Assembly: GCA_019915135.1 (NCBI GenBank)
Contig: JAHLMK010000005.1
Location: 1,984,001 to 2,048,000, forward strand
Direction of reading: 5' to 3'
DNA from: Strobilurus pachycystidiatus
Lineage: Eukaryota; Basidiomycota; Agaricomycetes; Agaricales; Physalacriaceae
DNA: 64,000 nt
In this document: positions 52,233-64,000 of the stretch, piece after piece
Layout of the letters: every line of letters begins with the position of its first letter
Position numbering within the stretch: the stretch's first letter is position 1
Notes under the pieces: model-generated
Told to the model about the DNA's origin: nothing
What the model saw: only the letters and a program-made list of their open reading frames with translations
Databases searched by the model: none
Program-made: the position numbers and the translations under genes

Positions 52233-52926
52233 TTATGAGACGGAGATCTCGATGAAGCTCCTCCATCGCCACGAATCCTCTTCTTTGAGGTCAATGAACG
52301 ACTGCAGGGCCATGGTTGGCTTGCGCCGGGACGAAAGTGACGTGTGTTTTGAGTGTGAAGAAGTGGAGTGCGACTTGGATGATGACAAGAAGGATGGTGA
52401 TGTGTTGGTGAGGATGGTCGGAGATGAGTTGGAGTGGGCGTGGCGGCGGATGATGGAGGGAGGCAGCTCGATGAACGAGTCGTCGTCGGAGACGTCGTCG
52501 TCCGAGTCTGAGGTGGACATCTCATCGTCGCCCTCGTCATCAGACATGCTCATGAAGTTCTGGCTAATCGGGGCGAGCGCTGGGCGCTTTCCCTTGCCTT
52601 CCAGGCGCGCGAGTGCATCAGAGCGCTTCATACGACGGTAGCGGGTCGAAGCCGTGCTGGACGGGCGCGAGATGGCGGGAACAGAGGGCAAGTGCATGCT
52701 AGGCGCCGGCTTGGCTGAAGGCAGGAATCGTGGGGAATCCGGCAGCGCGCTAGACGAGAACGAGTGAGCAGGAACACTGGCGCAGGAACGATGGGACTTA
52801 CGGAGGCATCGAGGATTCACCATGGTCGAATGAAAGAAAAGATTTGAGTTCGTCAGCGTAGTCGGACTGCGACAACATGAAGCCCGACGTGAAGAAGGGC
52901 GAGTAGGGGGAGCCAGTGCGGAACAT
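52233..52926 (-). CDS. Serine-rich hypothetical protein (213 aa)
   Basis: Exon 1 52926-52802 (MFRTGSPYSPFFTSGFMLSQ), intron 52801-52750 (GTAAGT..CTAG, 52 nt), exon 2 52749-52233; 642 nt. The unspliced second-exon frame is also open further upstream, but splicing gives a better N-terminus. Composition: rich in S, P and T with an acidic patch (SDDEGDDEMSTSDSDDDVSDDD), a basic R/K patch before it (RYRRMKRSDALARLEGKGKR), a long poly-S/H stretch, and a conserved-looking C-terminus (ALQSFIDLKEEDSWRWRSF). Mostly disordered; no membrane segment or known domain. It may be a regulatory or nuclear protein, but function is unknown. Confidence 0.7.
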
Positions 52927-55900
52927 GATGGATGAGGAGGACGTCGAGGGCGGCGGATACGACGATAAGCAAGATGTGGCGGGGCTGCCAAGCTTGGCTT
53001 TGTCCTGGGTCAGTTTTCGGCTTATATATGAGCTGGGTGACTGCCGCGAGGCAAGGACCCTACCACTTTCCAATTTGCCGCATGCTTCAGGGTAAGGAAA
53101 ATGACACGAGAAACGAGGCACGATCGAGATCCGAGATGAATCACTGTCACGCAGCGCCACGTTTCCCTTTCACGAGTAGATTGTGTCCAGTTCCCGTGGA
53201 GACACAGTCAGAGTAATTCCTGTGTCCATCGCAGGTCTCATCGCTGTTATTCGGTGTATAAACCGTGATCTCCTTCATACCCTTGACGGCTCTGACAGTG
53301 CATCTCAGCTCTCACAGTCCACTCGCTTGGACCGCGAACCGTCACATCGAACGGTGGAAGGCTCCGAAAGCTAACTTACTCGGCAGTCGTCATGTCATTC
53401 TGTACGTATCTAATTGCCTCTAGATGTCTTCTTACTCTTAATTGTACACCTCCCCATTACAACTCCATTACACTAATTGTCTGTCACAATCGTGGTTCCT
53501 CCGAATTGCACGCTCTTCGTCAACTAAACGTTCTGTTCAAGTCGCTTCTTCCATGCCAACCCATGAAAGTCGGGCTGTCGATAGACGATCATTCACTTTG
53601 AAAAGCTCTTAGAAGGCCGTTCAAAACGCAATCGTTCTTCTATGGCGCCCGCGCGTGCTCACCCCAATCCAGAGTCCCCCTCGACTTTCGCGGGATCTTA
53701 TCGAGGAATTGCAACAGGGAAGAACAATGGCGTTGAGAAGGTGACCCAGAGTAATACGGCTCAGTTTGCTGATGCAGCGCTGACTCCTGGCTGACTCCAA
53801 GCTAAATCTGTCACTCACCTCCCGGAAGCTTTTGCAACTCCCATACACAGGGTCGTCGCGTTAATTTACGCAAAATATGGACGCGTCGGGCTGACTCGGA
53901 CTCGGGCTTGCCTAATCAGGCCCCAACCGCTCTGACTAGTCTCCATTTCATTTCGTATTTCCGCGGGCCTATGTTTCGACTGGAAAAAAAAACTCTACGT
54001 CCAGCTCATCACATTCGCCAACCATCACCGATGCCCGTAAGGCTTCTTTGAACTTCTAGTTCGCCTATCACCCATCACTGCTTTGTTCTCTTTCAGCCAT
54101 TGTCCTCTACCTTTGTCCGACGTCATCGCAGAGCCGCCCGCTCAACAGGGTTGTCCTGATGGCTCATTCGAATTTTTTCCTCCGGTCACCCGACAAGTGC
54201 CTGATGATGACTATTCGTATCGCGGAGGCGGCGCGTAGTCGCATGCGCACTTGGTCTGGACTCTGTGTCAAGAGTTCGGCGCCGGCATATGCCCAAAAGC
54301 ACCTGTGGCAAAGCCTGGATCGGCTACAGTCTACAATTATGCGTGCGTGCGTATCCACAACCTGTCAAAAGTGGCGCCATGATTCATGATTCCACCACTG
54401 ATTCCACGCGTAGTCATCGTCAATGGTCATCCCCCCTAGAACGCGGGGAGATACAGTAAGTACTAAGTAGCATGGGGATCGGGATCTACGTACATGAAAC
54501 ATGGCGACGCCCTACTGTGGCGGACATACCGCAGAGGGGTGCCGTGCCACTTTCCCAACTGTCTTTTGCGCGGGCGAAGGAGGGCCCCGACCAGCCCAGT
54601 ACGTGTGGCGCGGATTCGCAGGGTCGGTCACCAATCCGTGATTTGTGACCAGGTGCTCGTCTACAGGCACCGAGGGCCTCATGCTACGGGCGTGCTTTGA
54701 ACCTGTTGCTTCGCGACTGCTCACACTTCGCGTACCATAGGCGAGTGTACCGTTACAGACGGATCTTGTCAATCATTTGACAGGCGGCAACCTCCCACAC
54801 ATCACGTCCAGACTTCGAATAGGTCAGCGTGTGGAGGCATGTGGCGGATGCAAATGTGAAGAGCTGGAATAAGTAATGTGGCGCATCCTCATGGTGGTTC
54901 CACACCATTGAGATTAGTCAGAGATTAGTCAATGGTTGATGAGATTCCGACAGCGTCAGTTGCACTAGTCCGTCTCACGATTGGGACAACCCTTCGCCTT
55001 CAATTCAATCGGTCGCTTCATTTACCTGCTCTGATGCTCGTTTCTTCACATGGCTTGAAAGTGACATCACGCAAGGACTTTTGGACAGCAAGTGACTTGC
55101 CAATGCAAAGTAGCTCTAGATCTCTTTCTCTTTCAAGTCTACAAATTGTTCATGTCAGAGCCAAGGAACAAAGCAAGCATTGGCAGCTCGCACATACGGA
55201 CTCCCGCCCGCTGAACATATGTAACAATGATCAGACCGGAGCTATGTGTTCCACAACTTTTGACATCGACATTTTGCATTTGTGGGCGCACGTTCCGTGT
55301 GTAGCAAGGGTCGGGCGCGCCGCTAAGATAAAACGGATCGGAGGTAGCGCATTCCGGCTAGGGCGGTGGCGGCTGCCATTTACACAATTGTTGATTTACA
55401 TCTGGGGCCGCTGGGCGGTGGGAGGGATCTGTATGTTGCGTCGGTCATGATGTGATGGGTTACTGATGCTGCAGGGAGGCTGTTATGTTGGTTGACCAGC
55501 GCCACAATCCGATTGATAGTTAGGGGATTGCGGGTGCTGAAGAGGACCAATGGCAAGGGCTAGATCACTCAGCAGACGATTATCATGCGCAAGAGAGCTC
55601 GAGACGCCATTGAGAGTGAGGGTTCTCGTATTGAAGAGGCGATACCAAACGATACCAACAGCTCGTATCTATCTTCAGTGCCATGAAAGTATGTAGTACT
55701 ATAGATAGATTGATAAGGACCTTGAAGGAGGGTCGAGCCACCCTCCCCTCCTCCAAACTTGGGGATTCGTCGTCCATTGATTTTCGCTTGAGAGTCTACA
55801 GAAAGAATGGTCAAGTGACAAGAGAAGTGACGTCCGAGTGGCCTGCACAGTGTACGTCGCTGAGACGCTCCACTGTGACTTTGTTGAGACCTTGAGCCTT

Positions 55901-57116
55901 GAAGGGCACCGGGTACCAGAATGTAGTGACTGTCAGCCGCTTTTTACCGTTGTCCGGAGACGCGATATCTCAGGATATCTCCTGTTCTGTCCTCGGAGAA
56001 TCTGGTCCGCGAGGGACGCGCTTAGACCTGGAGTACTTATCAGTCAGTCAGGTATGTCGCGAGAATCGTCGTTATCAATTCTCCGACTATGACCCTCTGA
56101 GTTCATAGCTGTCTATAGTCCCTCTGTGACCGGACGCGATAACAAAGGGCTCGGCCAATATATTACCGTCCGCGGAGGCTTTAATGTTATCAATAAGATT
56201 GCTGGATGATTGTCGTTGTAGGTCGTTGTTCTCGAAAACAACGATGTTGACCAAATGGGGGCCAAGACGGACCATATACGAGAAAAACCGCCGACGACCT
56301 GCAAAGTCCAAGCAGATGCGGCCCGGGCTACTCCCGTCTAAATGATATCATGAACACGACGGAGGCTTTGTCATTTCGGTGCTAGTACTTACCAGAGGTC
56401 GAGCTGCGACTTCCAACAGATTTTCTAGCTCTCTTCAATTTTGAGTGGTTGAATAGTGGGTAAATATCCGCGGAATATGACTGGCGACATTCTAAACGAC
56501 ACACATCAGACAACTAGCTCAGAAATCAAATGAATACCTAAGGAGGTAGACAGTGAAAGACTACATTTTGTTTCTATCAGAAGCCGAGGTCAGTGAAGAG
56601 TGCGCACATTTCGCCGCCTCATTTACGAACTTACCACAGAAGGAGAAGCCGTATTGTGCCTCTCGATACTCTGACTTCGAGACGATCTCAGGTTCCATAA
56701 GGTTCTCGAGTCGCAAGGGAACGGAAGCGTTGCAATTGCGCACCGCACAGGATCAGATAAAGTTTGGGAAGAATGGCTTGTACCTCCTGGTCTGCAACGG
56801 AGAGCGTTTGGTTAGATGTAATTCCTTTTCTGGATGGCGCTGGACGGAATGAGGGTACGCATCAGATCAAGCGTAATGTTCCCTCAATTCTGACCGTTGC
56901 GTTGTTCGCTTGTCGTGCGGAAGGAGGAGCTTGGCAGAGGGTTATGGAGTAGTGACCGTTTAAGGCAGGCATGGACGAAGACAAGGAAAGGTGAGCTACA
57001 TGTATTGTACACGGGTGTGGATTAGATCCTACCATGAGTAGTGAGTCAGAAATAGAAAGGGCACAAACACGCATTGCTCACTATGTTTACATGCGTATGA
57101 CAATGCGAAATCATGG
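52927..57116. other. 4.2-kb region without a well-supported gene
   Basis: Two weak candidates were seen: a 172-codon + strand frame from an ATG at 54932, and a minus-strand frame 56330-56087 (DFAGRRRFFSYMVRLGPHLV...) that can be preceded by a GTAAGT..TTTAG intron (~56392-56338). Neither has recognisable motifs or a complete structure. No transposon ends were recognised. Confidence 0.4.
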
Positions 57117-58521
57117 CTAAGATTCAGTTTTGACTCGTTTCTAGGCAAGAGGTCATGAGTAGCGATAGCATTCCACGTCAACGCCCCACGTACCTTGGTC
57201 GAATTCTTAGCTTGAGATGAAGGAGAGCTTTGATCTGTTTTTCGCTTTAATCGTTGAAGGCCATCCAACTCAGGGGGGCTGGACTTGTGCCCAAGTTCGG
57301 GCGTGTTTTGAGGTAGGAATCGAATACCTGGCGGTCGACCGCGCCCTCGCTAGAAGTATATTCAGTAGCGAAACATACTATGTTCAAATATGCTCACAAG
57401 CGAATGAGGCTTCACGGCGACATTGTGAGAGCTTGAAGACGAGGGCCTGCATTCGGAAAGCTCGGTATCTTCTTCGGGCAATGAGGGACCGCTTGGGTCG
57501 TTGGGGGGTGTAGATAGTTTCGGGGGAGGCGGAAGAGCTTCCACTGGATCAGAGACCGCGGATATCGAAGTTGTCACATTAACGGTGGCCTCAAGGTTCA
57601 AAGGTAGGGTTTCCTTCAGTTCGTGTATACCTGTAAACAATTGGAGCATGGGGTCGTAGAGGATATCGACTGCAACGTACCCTTCTGCATGCGATGACTG
57701 TGATTGGCCAGCTCATTGAAGTTTGCGAGAAAAGTCTGGAAATCCGCATCATCGAGATTGAATAACGCAAGCTGTTTGAGTAGATCCGTGACGACCTGGA
57801 TTCTGTTCTTCCCCGGAGCTGTAGGGGTCTAGATGTCGTGAGGAACGAGTAAATGTAGAAGTGGAGTGAGCCCGTACTGGTGCATGAGCAATAGCTTGTC
57901 GCCGCTCCTGCTCCTCGAGGTGCTGTTGGCGTCGCTGCTTGACTTCGTCGAGAAAACGGCGTATTCCAAGTACACTCTCCTGTATCTTCTTGACCTTCTC
58001 TTGAATGTCCTTCACGTCCTCCTGGGTCTTCTTTCGCTCCGCACTGTCGCTTTCCATGTCGCGTCGCAGTTCCATTACCTCGTCCGATAGCTTCTTTCGT
58101 TCGGCTTGTTCTGCGACTAGCGCAGACTGAACTTCATCGATAAGCGCGGATTCCTGCAGAAATTATAAGCTAGTTCACAGCCAAGTAGGATACGCACTTG
58201 CTTGATAACAGTGGCATCCGCGGGTTCCTCCTTGATGATGGGCTCCGCGTCCTCGTCTCGCGGAAGACTTAGCATGCCCCCGCGGTCTGACAAGGCGGAC
58301 TCTATTCGCTGCCTCTTCTTCTTCTCCAGGTCAAGCCGTATCTCCAATGTGGCAATCTTCGTCGCCATGCCTGCATTCTGGTCTTCCAGTCTCCTCCGTT
58401 GTGTCTTCTCGTGTTCGAATGCCTCTAGTTTACCGGAGAGGGCGGTGATTTGTTCCTCGAGCCATTCCAGGCGCTCTTCGGGCTCAGGTGTGAAGAGTCT
58501 GTCGTTGAAGACACTGCTCAT
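57117..58521 (-). CDS. Coiled-coil protein with AT-hook-like motif (386 aa)
   Basis: Six exons: 58521-58198, 58153-57878, 57828-57681, 57630-57398, 57349-57194, 57140-57117; introns 44, 49, 50, 48 and 53 nt; 1,161 nt, all phases close. Residues ~15-85 form a coiled coil (ERLEWLEEQITALSGKLEAF, TLEIRLDLEKKKRQRIESAL), followed by an acidic SUMO-site-like stretch (EPIIKEEPAD), then a second coiled coil (~109-195: EQAERKKLSDEVMELRRDME, QEKVKKIQESVLGIRRFLDE). After a helical segment (VVTDLLKQLALFNLDDADF) and a proline-rich linker comes RGRGRPPG, close to an AT-hook, and a lysine-rich tail (KKRVKTES, NLS-like). A nuclear, DNA- or chromatin-associated dimer is inferred. I do not recognise the family. 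Tail-to-head with the transcription factor gene upstream (181 bp apart). Confidence 0.75.
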
Positions 58522-58702
58522 GACGGAGTTGAAGAAACACGCATTGCCACCCGATCGCGATCACATGGACACGGTATTATGCATAACCGGGTTTGATTTG
58601 ACCACACATTGACACACGCAATAACTCAACACACGGTGTGGAAAGATCGTGAAATTTGTTTGTAAGATGAATCTACTAGTCCCACACGATACTCAGTGCA
58701 TA

Positions 58703-61019
58703 TTAGAACTGACTACCGTTTAAACCATGTGGGTCAGAAAGGAAAGCTTGCAGATCATCCCATGGCATCGGGTTCCACTCCATGTCCCAGCTCGATGCCA
58801 TTGCCTGAACGCCCCAGTTAAGCGCCGTGTCATCCAGATTCCAGCCTGGTTCTGCTCGCTGTATTTCCATGTCCGGATCGACATCTTCCTCCCCCTCTTC
58901 CACGGACTGTTTCCGTTTCTTCTTCCTGTTGACATCGTCCGGAACCTTCAAGAGCACAAAGACCTCTCTGATAACATCACTGGACAATCCATCGTTCAGA
59001 ATCACGAACGAGAATAGGAACGAAAGATAGGCAAAGAACATACTAGTATCGCCCGGCGACCTGCCACCGACATTCTTGACTCTTCAAAACCTCCAGCATC
59101 TTGTGCACATCTTCCAGGTCCCTCGGTGTTGCCAGCTCCGCATCCGCTGCGTTCATCAGCAGCACGATAGATGCGTGCAGTATCGTTGCGAACGCACTCG
59201 ACGTGGGCACGGTGCCGGATGCGCGATGGTACACATCAAGGACGTGTGAGCACGAGCGCGCAGCGTTGGAACATATAGCAACACTGGTGAAGGAGGTGTT
59301 TCCTCTAAGAAAAGGACGGTGTATCTGGATTTGCACCCAATAGTACGTTGTATAGATATTCGCCGAGGGTTCGGAGGGAAGGTGAGGATCCCAACGTACT
59401 AACATATGCAAAATGTCAACGCGGCAGGATGGATTTGGAGAGTCAAAGAGGCGTACGATGGTCGGGAAGAGAGTCGAACCATTTATTCAATGCCGAGTCC
59501 AATTCCACCACCACGTTATGGCCCCATTCCGCTGTTGAGAGTGCATCCCAGAACTCGGACCGCTTGATGGAGTATATGGTCCCTTGTGCGAAGCTGTATA
59601 TCTCCAACAGCTTGATAAGCCACACCCATTCTGTGACACTTGAAGGTACGCCAGCCGGTTGTATCCACGGTTCCGCGGGATCAGCTAACAATTCGCCTGG
59701 CCAGCACTCATCGTCGACTTCTAGAGGGTATTGAGTATCGAACCTGCTGGATCAACGTTCGGCACGAGCATAGGATAAGGCCAAACTCACTCGTCCGAGT
59801 TCGTAGTGCGCATGCGACCAAACATAGAGGCTGAGTACACGTCGACCGTGATGAGCGCCCACCAAGCCCTCGTCAGCAACTCGTCGAGGGGCGTCCAAGG
59901 CTGGCCAGGTTTCCGCCGCTTCCGATGGACACCCATATCCTGCGCCAGCCTGATCCCCAGCGCAGTGAAGTACCAACACTGCTCTGCCACCGACAGCCCG
60001 TACAGGTACATAACCATGAGAGGGAAGAGCTGCAGATCCCACAGACACCCCGGAAGAGCGAACGTGACGGGATCGATGGGGCGGAGTTGTCGGTACCATT
60101 CCCACCCGGCCTCGAGCCCTGGCGCTATGCGGGGATCTGTCGATGCACGCGACGCGACGGCGCACACCCCGAGAACGACCAGCCCGAACTCGCGCGAGGT
60201 GTAGTGTACACCGTGTGCTATGTCCCGTCGGAAAGAGGGCCCGTGTAAAAGGCATATATGGCGATTCATGGTCTGCAGGTATATAGTCACTAAACTGTCA
60301 ATGAGATCGGGAGGCGGGAACACGAGGGGTGGAGGCTCGAGGTGAGAGAAGGTCTGCCAGGAAGGCTTTACCCAGAATTCCGGTCGGCGGAGGGTCCAGG
60401 TATGGCTAGGATCGATATTTTCCTTGAGGCCAATGGCCGTTTTCATGAAGTTGGCTTCCTCGACGGCACCGTAATGGCTGTTCTTGGTCTCGGTGATGGT
60501 GAGTTGGCTCATCGAGCCTTCCATGGTTTGGACTTCAGATTCCCCTGGGGATGATGAATGAGCCTGGTTTTGCTCCAGTCGAGCAACTTTGCCCTCCAGC
60601 TCGCGTGCATAACGCGCCAGTTCGACCAGCAGAGGCTTAGTCACCCGACTGTCCTTTGGGACGACATATGGCGTGGTAGTCGATAGGATCGCGGAAATGT
60701 GAACTTGTATATCATCGATAGGATTCCAGGAGGATGAGTTCTGAGGGATAGCGCCACTCTGGGGGTGGTGAGCTTGAGAGTCCGTTTAGGATGTATGATG
60801 GTATACTCACTTTCCTAGATTTGGCGGCGAGATGGGTACATTCCGTACCGAAAGCTTGACAATTAGAGCACTTGGCACCGGGTCGTTGAGAACTGTCGCC
60901 TAGGAAGACACTTGAGATGGATGCTATGATGAGACTGATGAAGGTGGCTTACAGGCTTTCTTCCTCGCCCGACAGTTATCACAAGCACCTTGCAATCTAC
61001 GTTTTTTCAAGCCGTCCAT
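58703..61019 (-). CDS. Zn2Cys6 transcription factor with fungal-specific TF domain (681 aa)
   Basis: Six exons: 61019-60953, 60899-60811, 60758-59791, 59746-59457, 59398-59044, 58979-58703; introns 53, 52, 44, 58 and 64 nt; 2,046 nt, phases close. The zinc cluster spans the first intron: ACDNCRARKKAC then GDSSQRPGAKCSNCQAFGTEC, giving six cysteines. A coiled-coil linker follows (LLVELARYARELEGKVARLE, ~res 90-110). The fungal-specific TF domain (~220-420) contains LVTIYLQTMNRHICLLHGPS, LVVLGVCAVASRAS, GIRLAQDMGVHRKRR, RAWWALITVDVYSASMFGR and LEVDDECWPGE. The C-terminus is acidic and W-rich (WNPMPWDDLQAFL), a possible activation region. Nuclear DNA-binding regulator; the layout is close to fungal regulators of carbon metabolism such as the XlnR type, but targets are not predictable. 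The next gene, an LCB-phosphate phosphatase, is divergent with 414 bp between ATGs. Confidence 0.9.
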
Positions 61020-61433
61020 TCGTTGTGAGGTTAGGAATCGCGTTGGGTATTTATTCAATGCGTGAAGCGGTCAATCAGCCCGCATTCATTGCCAGACCTT
61101 GAGACAGAGGCAGTGACGCGCAGTACAAGGAGGACGCGCAGTCCAACGAGATTGACATGAAGGTGATGAAACAAGGCATCAAATTTTGAAGGATGACCGC
61201 TCGCCCGTGGCAGGCCGGCGTAAGCATATATTACGTGGGGCTGGGTACCTTTACTCTGTGTCGTGTGCTCATCTCTGTCTCCAACGTCCAGCACAACGAG
61301 CACATTGCCTAGCAGTGCTACGTAGCCGGACGCCACCACCACCACACAAGCCATTCAGACTACCCTATAACGCCCACGACACACACCGACACTCTAATCT
61401 CTACTTCTACTTCTACAAATTATATTTATCGCG
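61020..61433. promoter_or_regulatory. Shared divergent promoter region
   Basis: 414 bp between the ATG of the transcription factor (minus) and the ATG of the PAP2 phosphatase (plus). A TATATTTAT motif lies at 61421-61429, 5 bp before the phosphatase ATG, too close for a TATA box. No other site can be supported. Confidence 0.4.
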
Positions 61434-63300
61434 ATGTCTGACACGGACTACGACGAATCACCTGTCTCCTCCAGGGAGTCGTCTCCAGTGCGCGGATACC
61501 GTGGAGAAAAGAGCGCAGCATGCCAAGACATCGGGAGGTTGCCTCCCGATGCCTACGACGCAATTTTACCCAAGTGGAGAGCTGCTATCAGGCGTAAACT
61601 GTTGCAGAGCGTCCACGAGGAGTCCGAGATCATAGCAAAGATGCAGGTGAGTATTTGTATGTCACAGTTCGTACATATTTGACACGGGAAGTAGAGCTAC
61701 ATCCGCACGCCTTGGCTCGATAATTATTTTGTCTACACTTCTTCTCTCGGTGCGCAGACTTCTCATGACCAGATGGGATACTAATTGTCTGTCGGCGACA
61801 GGAACCCATACATTCTTCATGACATTCCTCCCTGCGTTGTTCTTTTTTGGTTTCGAAGAGACAGGGCGTGGGTAGGGCACACCTCCATCTCCATCTGCAT
61901 AGCCATCATCTCATTGGCCCCACCAGACTCCTGATAGTCCTAGCTCTTGGCGTCTACTTCGCGTCATTCTTCAAGGACCTCATATGCTCACCGAGACCCT
62001 TCGCGCCTCCCGTTACGCGTCTTAGTGGGTCCAAGCTCTGATTCGCCCCGCGCCATCAGCTTATGCCCCATCTAGCTATTGGCACACACCATCTCGAGTA
62101 TGGTTTCCCCTCGACCCACTCTACGAACAGCGTCTCTATCGCTCTATTCCTCTTCGGACATGTCTATCTCCTGTACGATAACGACACCATCTCTTCACAG
62201 ACCTACACCCTGATGGTCATCGGCCTCGTCATATATACCTTCTCGATTGTGTTCGGCCGTCTCTACACCGCCATGCACTCATTCACGGATTGTGTCGTAG
62301 GCGTCCTTCTCGGCGCCGGCATTTGGTGGGCACACAGCAGCTTCCCCGGCATTCCGGTCACTATTCCCTCCTCGACCCTCACGATCCATGTCGCACGCGG
62401 CTTAGGCGTCGGGAAATGGGTAGAAGACTGGGTCACCCAAGGCGGGCTCGAAGTGCCCCTCATCCTGATCTCGCTCTGCCTGCTGGCAGTCAACCAGCAC
62501 CCCCAACCCGTCGACGACTGTCCGTGCTTCGAAGACGCCATCGCGTTCGGAAGCGTCGTCCTCGGCGCGCTCCTCGGCAAATGGGGCGTCAGCTACGCAG
62601 GCGTGGACTCCCGCCCACCTGTCGTCATGCCCGGCAGCGGCTGGGTCTTCGACCCGCGTCTGGGGCAGTGGCACGTGGTCGAGCGCGGGCTGGAAGACAC
62701 CCTCCTGTGGTGGAGCATCGCCGCCCTCAAGATGGTCGTCGGCATCCTCACCATCTTCGCGTGGCGCATCCTCGCCAAGTCCCTCCTCCACGTCGTCCTC
62801 CCCCCGACGTTCCGCCTCTTCGCGCGCGCGTTCCGGCTCCCCAATCGGAGGTTCTACACCCCGGCGACGGATTACAAGAATGTGCCTAGTGAGTTCGCGC
62901 ATGCGGGGGGGCTGGGCGGGTTGCGCCCGATTCCTAGTGTTATTGATCTTCCGGGGACGGCGGGTGTGGAGGTTGGGGGCATTGGGAGCGGGTTCAGCAG
63001 CTATCGGAATGGGGATATGAAGTATCGGAACGAGAAAGTGCGGTTTGAGAGCAGCCCGTTGTCGCGGGGCTCGGAGGTCGATGGGAATGGACAATGGAAG
63101 GAGGACGATGTGAAGCATTATGATGCCGATGGTGAGTTATTTCTTGTTGAAACTAACACTCAACGACTCACAACCGTGTTCCAGTTCTGACAAAGGTCAC
63201 TGTGTACGCTGGAATCGCCCTGCTTGCATGCGAGGCTTTACCGGTGATGTTTGATGTCCTTGGTTGGGGTGTACGGTCATGGGTAGATATCCAAGTATAA
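61434..63300 (+). CDS. LCB3: Long-chain-base (sphingosine/dihydrosphingosine) 1-phosphate phosphatase, PAP2 family
   Basis: Six exons: 61434-61646, 61695-61749, 61802-61871, 61927-62024, 62076-63131, 63185-63300; introns 48, 52, 55, 51 and 53 nt; 1,608 nt, 535 aa, phases close. The lipid-phosphatase triad is complete: KDLICSPRP (motif 1), GFPSTHSTN (motif 2) and GRLYTAMHSFTDCVVG (motif 3). Several membrane segments (THTFFMTFLPALFFFGFE, LLIVLALGVYFASFF, SIALFLFGHVYLL, TLMVIGLVIYTFSIVFG) and a C-terminal one in the last exon (VTVYAGIALLAC). Length and motif context (SYIRTPWLDNYFVYTSSLGTHTFF) match the yeast Lcb3/Ysr3 and sphingosine-1-phosphate phosphatase group of ER enzymes, which dephosphorylate long-chain-base phosphates and feed the bases back to ceramide synthesis. 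A dolichyl-phosphate or general lipid phosphatase is less likely. Confidence 0.9.
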
Positions 63301-64000
63301 ATATAAATTGACTTATAGGCGGATTTTATATGTTATCTGTACCAGTGTAATACAACAAGGACGATTGTTGCAGGCTGTCCGATGTGGGGGTGGTGTCAGT
63401 TCCGGATAAGGTGAGCATCTTGTACACCAGAGTACTCATTCTTACCGAGCTTGAGATATCGAGATTTTTTGCTCAACGTACGGAAACTTGAAGCACGCTT
63501 TACATTGCGGCACAAAGACATCTCTCAGAGCGGCGGTTGCGTTCGAAATAGTCTAAACAGAATCATATCGTGCTCATATGTAGAACGGACCAAGGACTTC
63601 GGAACTGACCATCATCTACAGTACCACAATGACGACGGATTCTTCGCCGCATATACTGAATGGTGGAAATGCCTTGATGTTTTTCAACGGGGGGTGTTTG
63701 CAGCTGTAGAGTCCCCCCGAGTCGTTGGCCACTTGCCTTGGTCCGACGAATAGCCGTGAGTTTGAAGTTCCAGTTCCAGTTTTGTCTAGAGTCACTCTCT
63801 CTGATTTGACTTTAGCATGCCGGAGTGTTTGGTGAGATCTTCTCCACTGGCCCACCACGCCAACAGGTTCGGTATCCGATACGACTCTTGGCGTTGGCTT
63901 TGTCTGAGTTGCTGTCGTCCGTCCAAACCTGATAGCGAATTGCAGCGGAGTCCTTTGCAGCACACCTCCAGTAGTGAGACGTTCACCCCACTGTCACGGT
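63301..64000. other. No supported gene
   Basis: Right edge of the window. Frames on both strands are short and overlapping; a gene entering from beyond the edge cannot be excluded. Confidence 0.4.

Noticed and set aside
54932..55450. 172-codon + strand ORF
   Set aside because: No motif, no introns or neighbours to support it and composition like surrounding non-coding DNA; kept only as a note.
56087..56391. Minus-strand two-exon fragment (DFAGRRRFFSYMVRLGPHLV)
   Set aside because: Splice signals are good but no start or upstream exon could be found; too incomplete to call.
62290..63118. 199- and 238-codon alternative frames over the phosphatase last large exon
   Set aside because: Arginine- or glutamate-rich shadows of the GC-rich PAP2 exon; the main frame has all catalytic motifs and closes its splicing.

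Overview
The window is a piece of a basidiomycete (Agaricomycete-type) nuclear genome. Evidence: genes with many 44-65 nt GT-AG introns, often with a CTAAC-like branch site; F-box, Zn2Cys6 and AAA-ATPase-like families; an intron-bearing tRNA-Pro; single-copy sphingolipid genes; and LTR retrotransposons whose Pol resembles a clade common in mushroom-forming fungi. All calls come from reading the sequence and splicing by eye; no database search was run.

Left arm (1-15,182). An F-box/LRR gene on the minus strand (2638-370) is broken by a 1,028-bp TIR element with a 3-bp target duplication. Then come an AAA-ATPase-like gene (minus), 5 kb of decayed sequence with copies of a palindromic repeat, a TIR element (8841-9355) just upstream of an intact F-box gene (9429-11033, +), a second, three-exon F-box gene (11296-12483, +), a short Zn2Cys6 protein gene (14123-13209, minus) and tRNA-Pro(AGG) (14989-15073).

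Transposon nest (15,183-49,163). The outermost unit is a hAT-like element (TAGGG termini, perfect 8-bp TSD CTCCAGAC). Into it inserted a giant LTR retrotransposon (16,290-46,594; 693-bp LTRs, TSD ACGC), about 16.2 kb once nested insertions are removed. It encodes a 2,992-aa Gag-protease polyprotein with about 1,900 extra residues, a Pol, and two or three small extra ORFs. Its U3 carries a near-perfect heat-shock element array and TGASTCA sites. Two further insertions sit inside it: (i) a 4,508-bp LTR element (25,329-29,836, TSD CCTAC) that appears to self-prime and carries an antisense, intron-containing gene; (ii) a 9.5-kb cluster (36,596-46,134, TSD TCTAT) in the 3' LTR, made of a TRIM-like element, a deletion derivative, an inverted fragment and a 7.2-kb chromodomain Ty3/gypsy element on the minus strand. 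A 445-bp MULE-like MITE sits in the right hAT arm. The whole nest lies only about 100 bp upstream of the LCB1 start codon.

Right arm (49,164-64,000). LCB1 (serine palmitoyltransferase subunit 1), a serine-rich 213-aa protein, 4 kb with no supported gene, a 386-aa coiled-coil protein with an AT-hook-like motif, a 681-aa Zn2Cys6 fungal-specific transcription factor, and divergently from it a long-chain-base-phosphate phosphatase of the PAP2 family. Two sphingolipid enzymes, one for the entry step and one for base-phosphate turnover, therefore flank the region.
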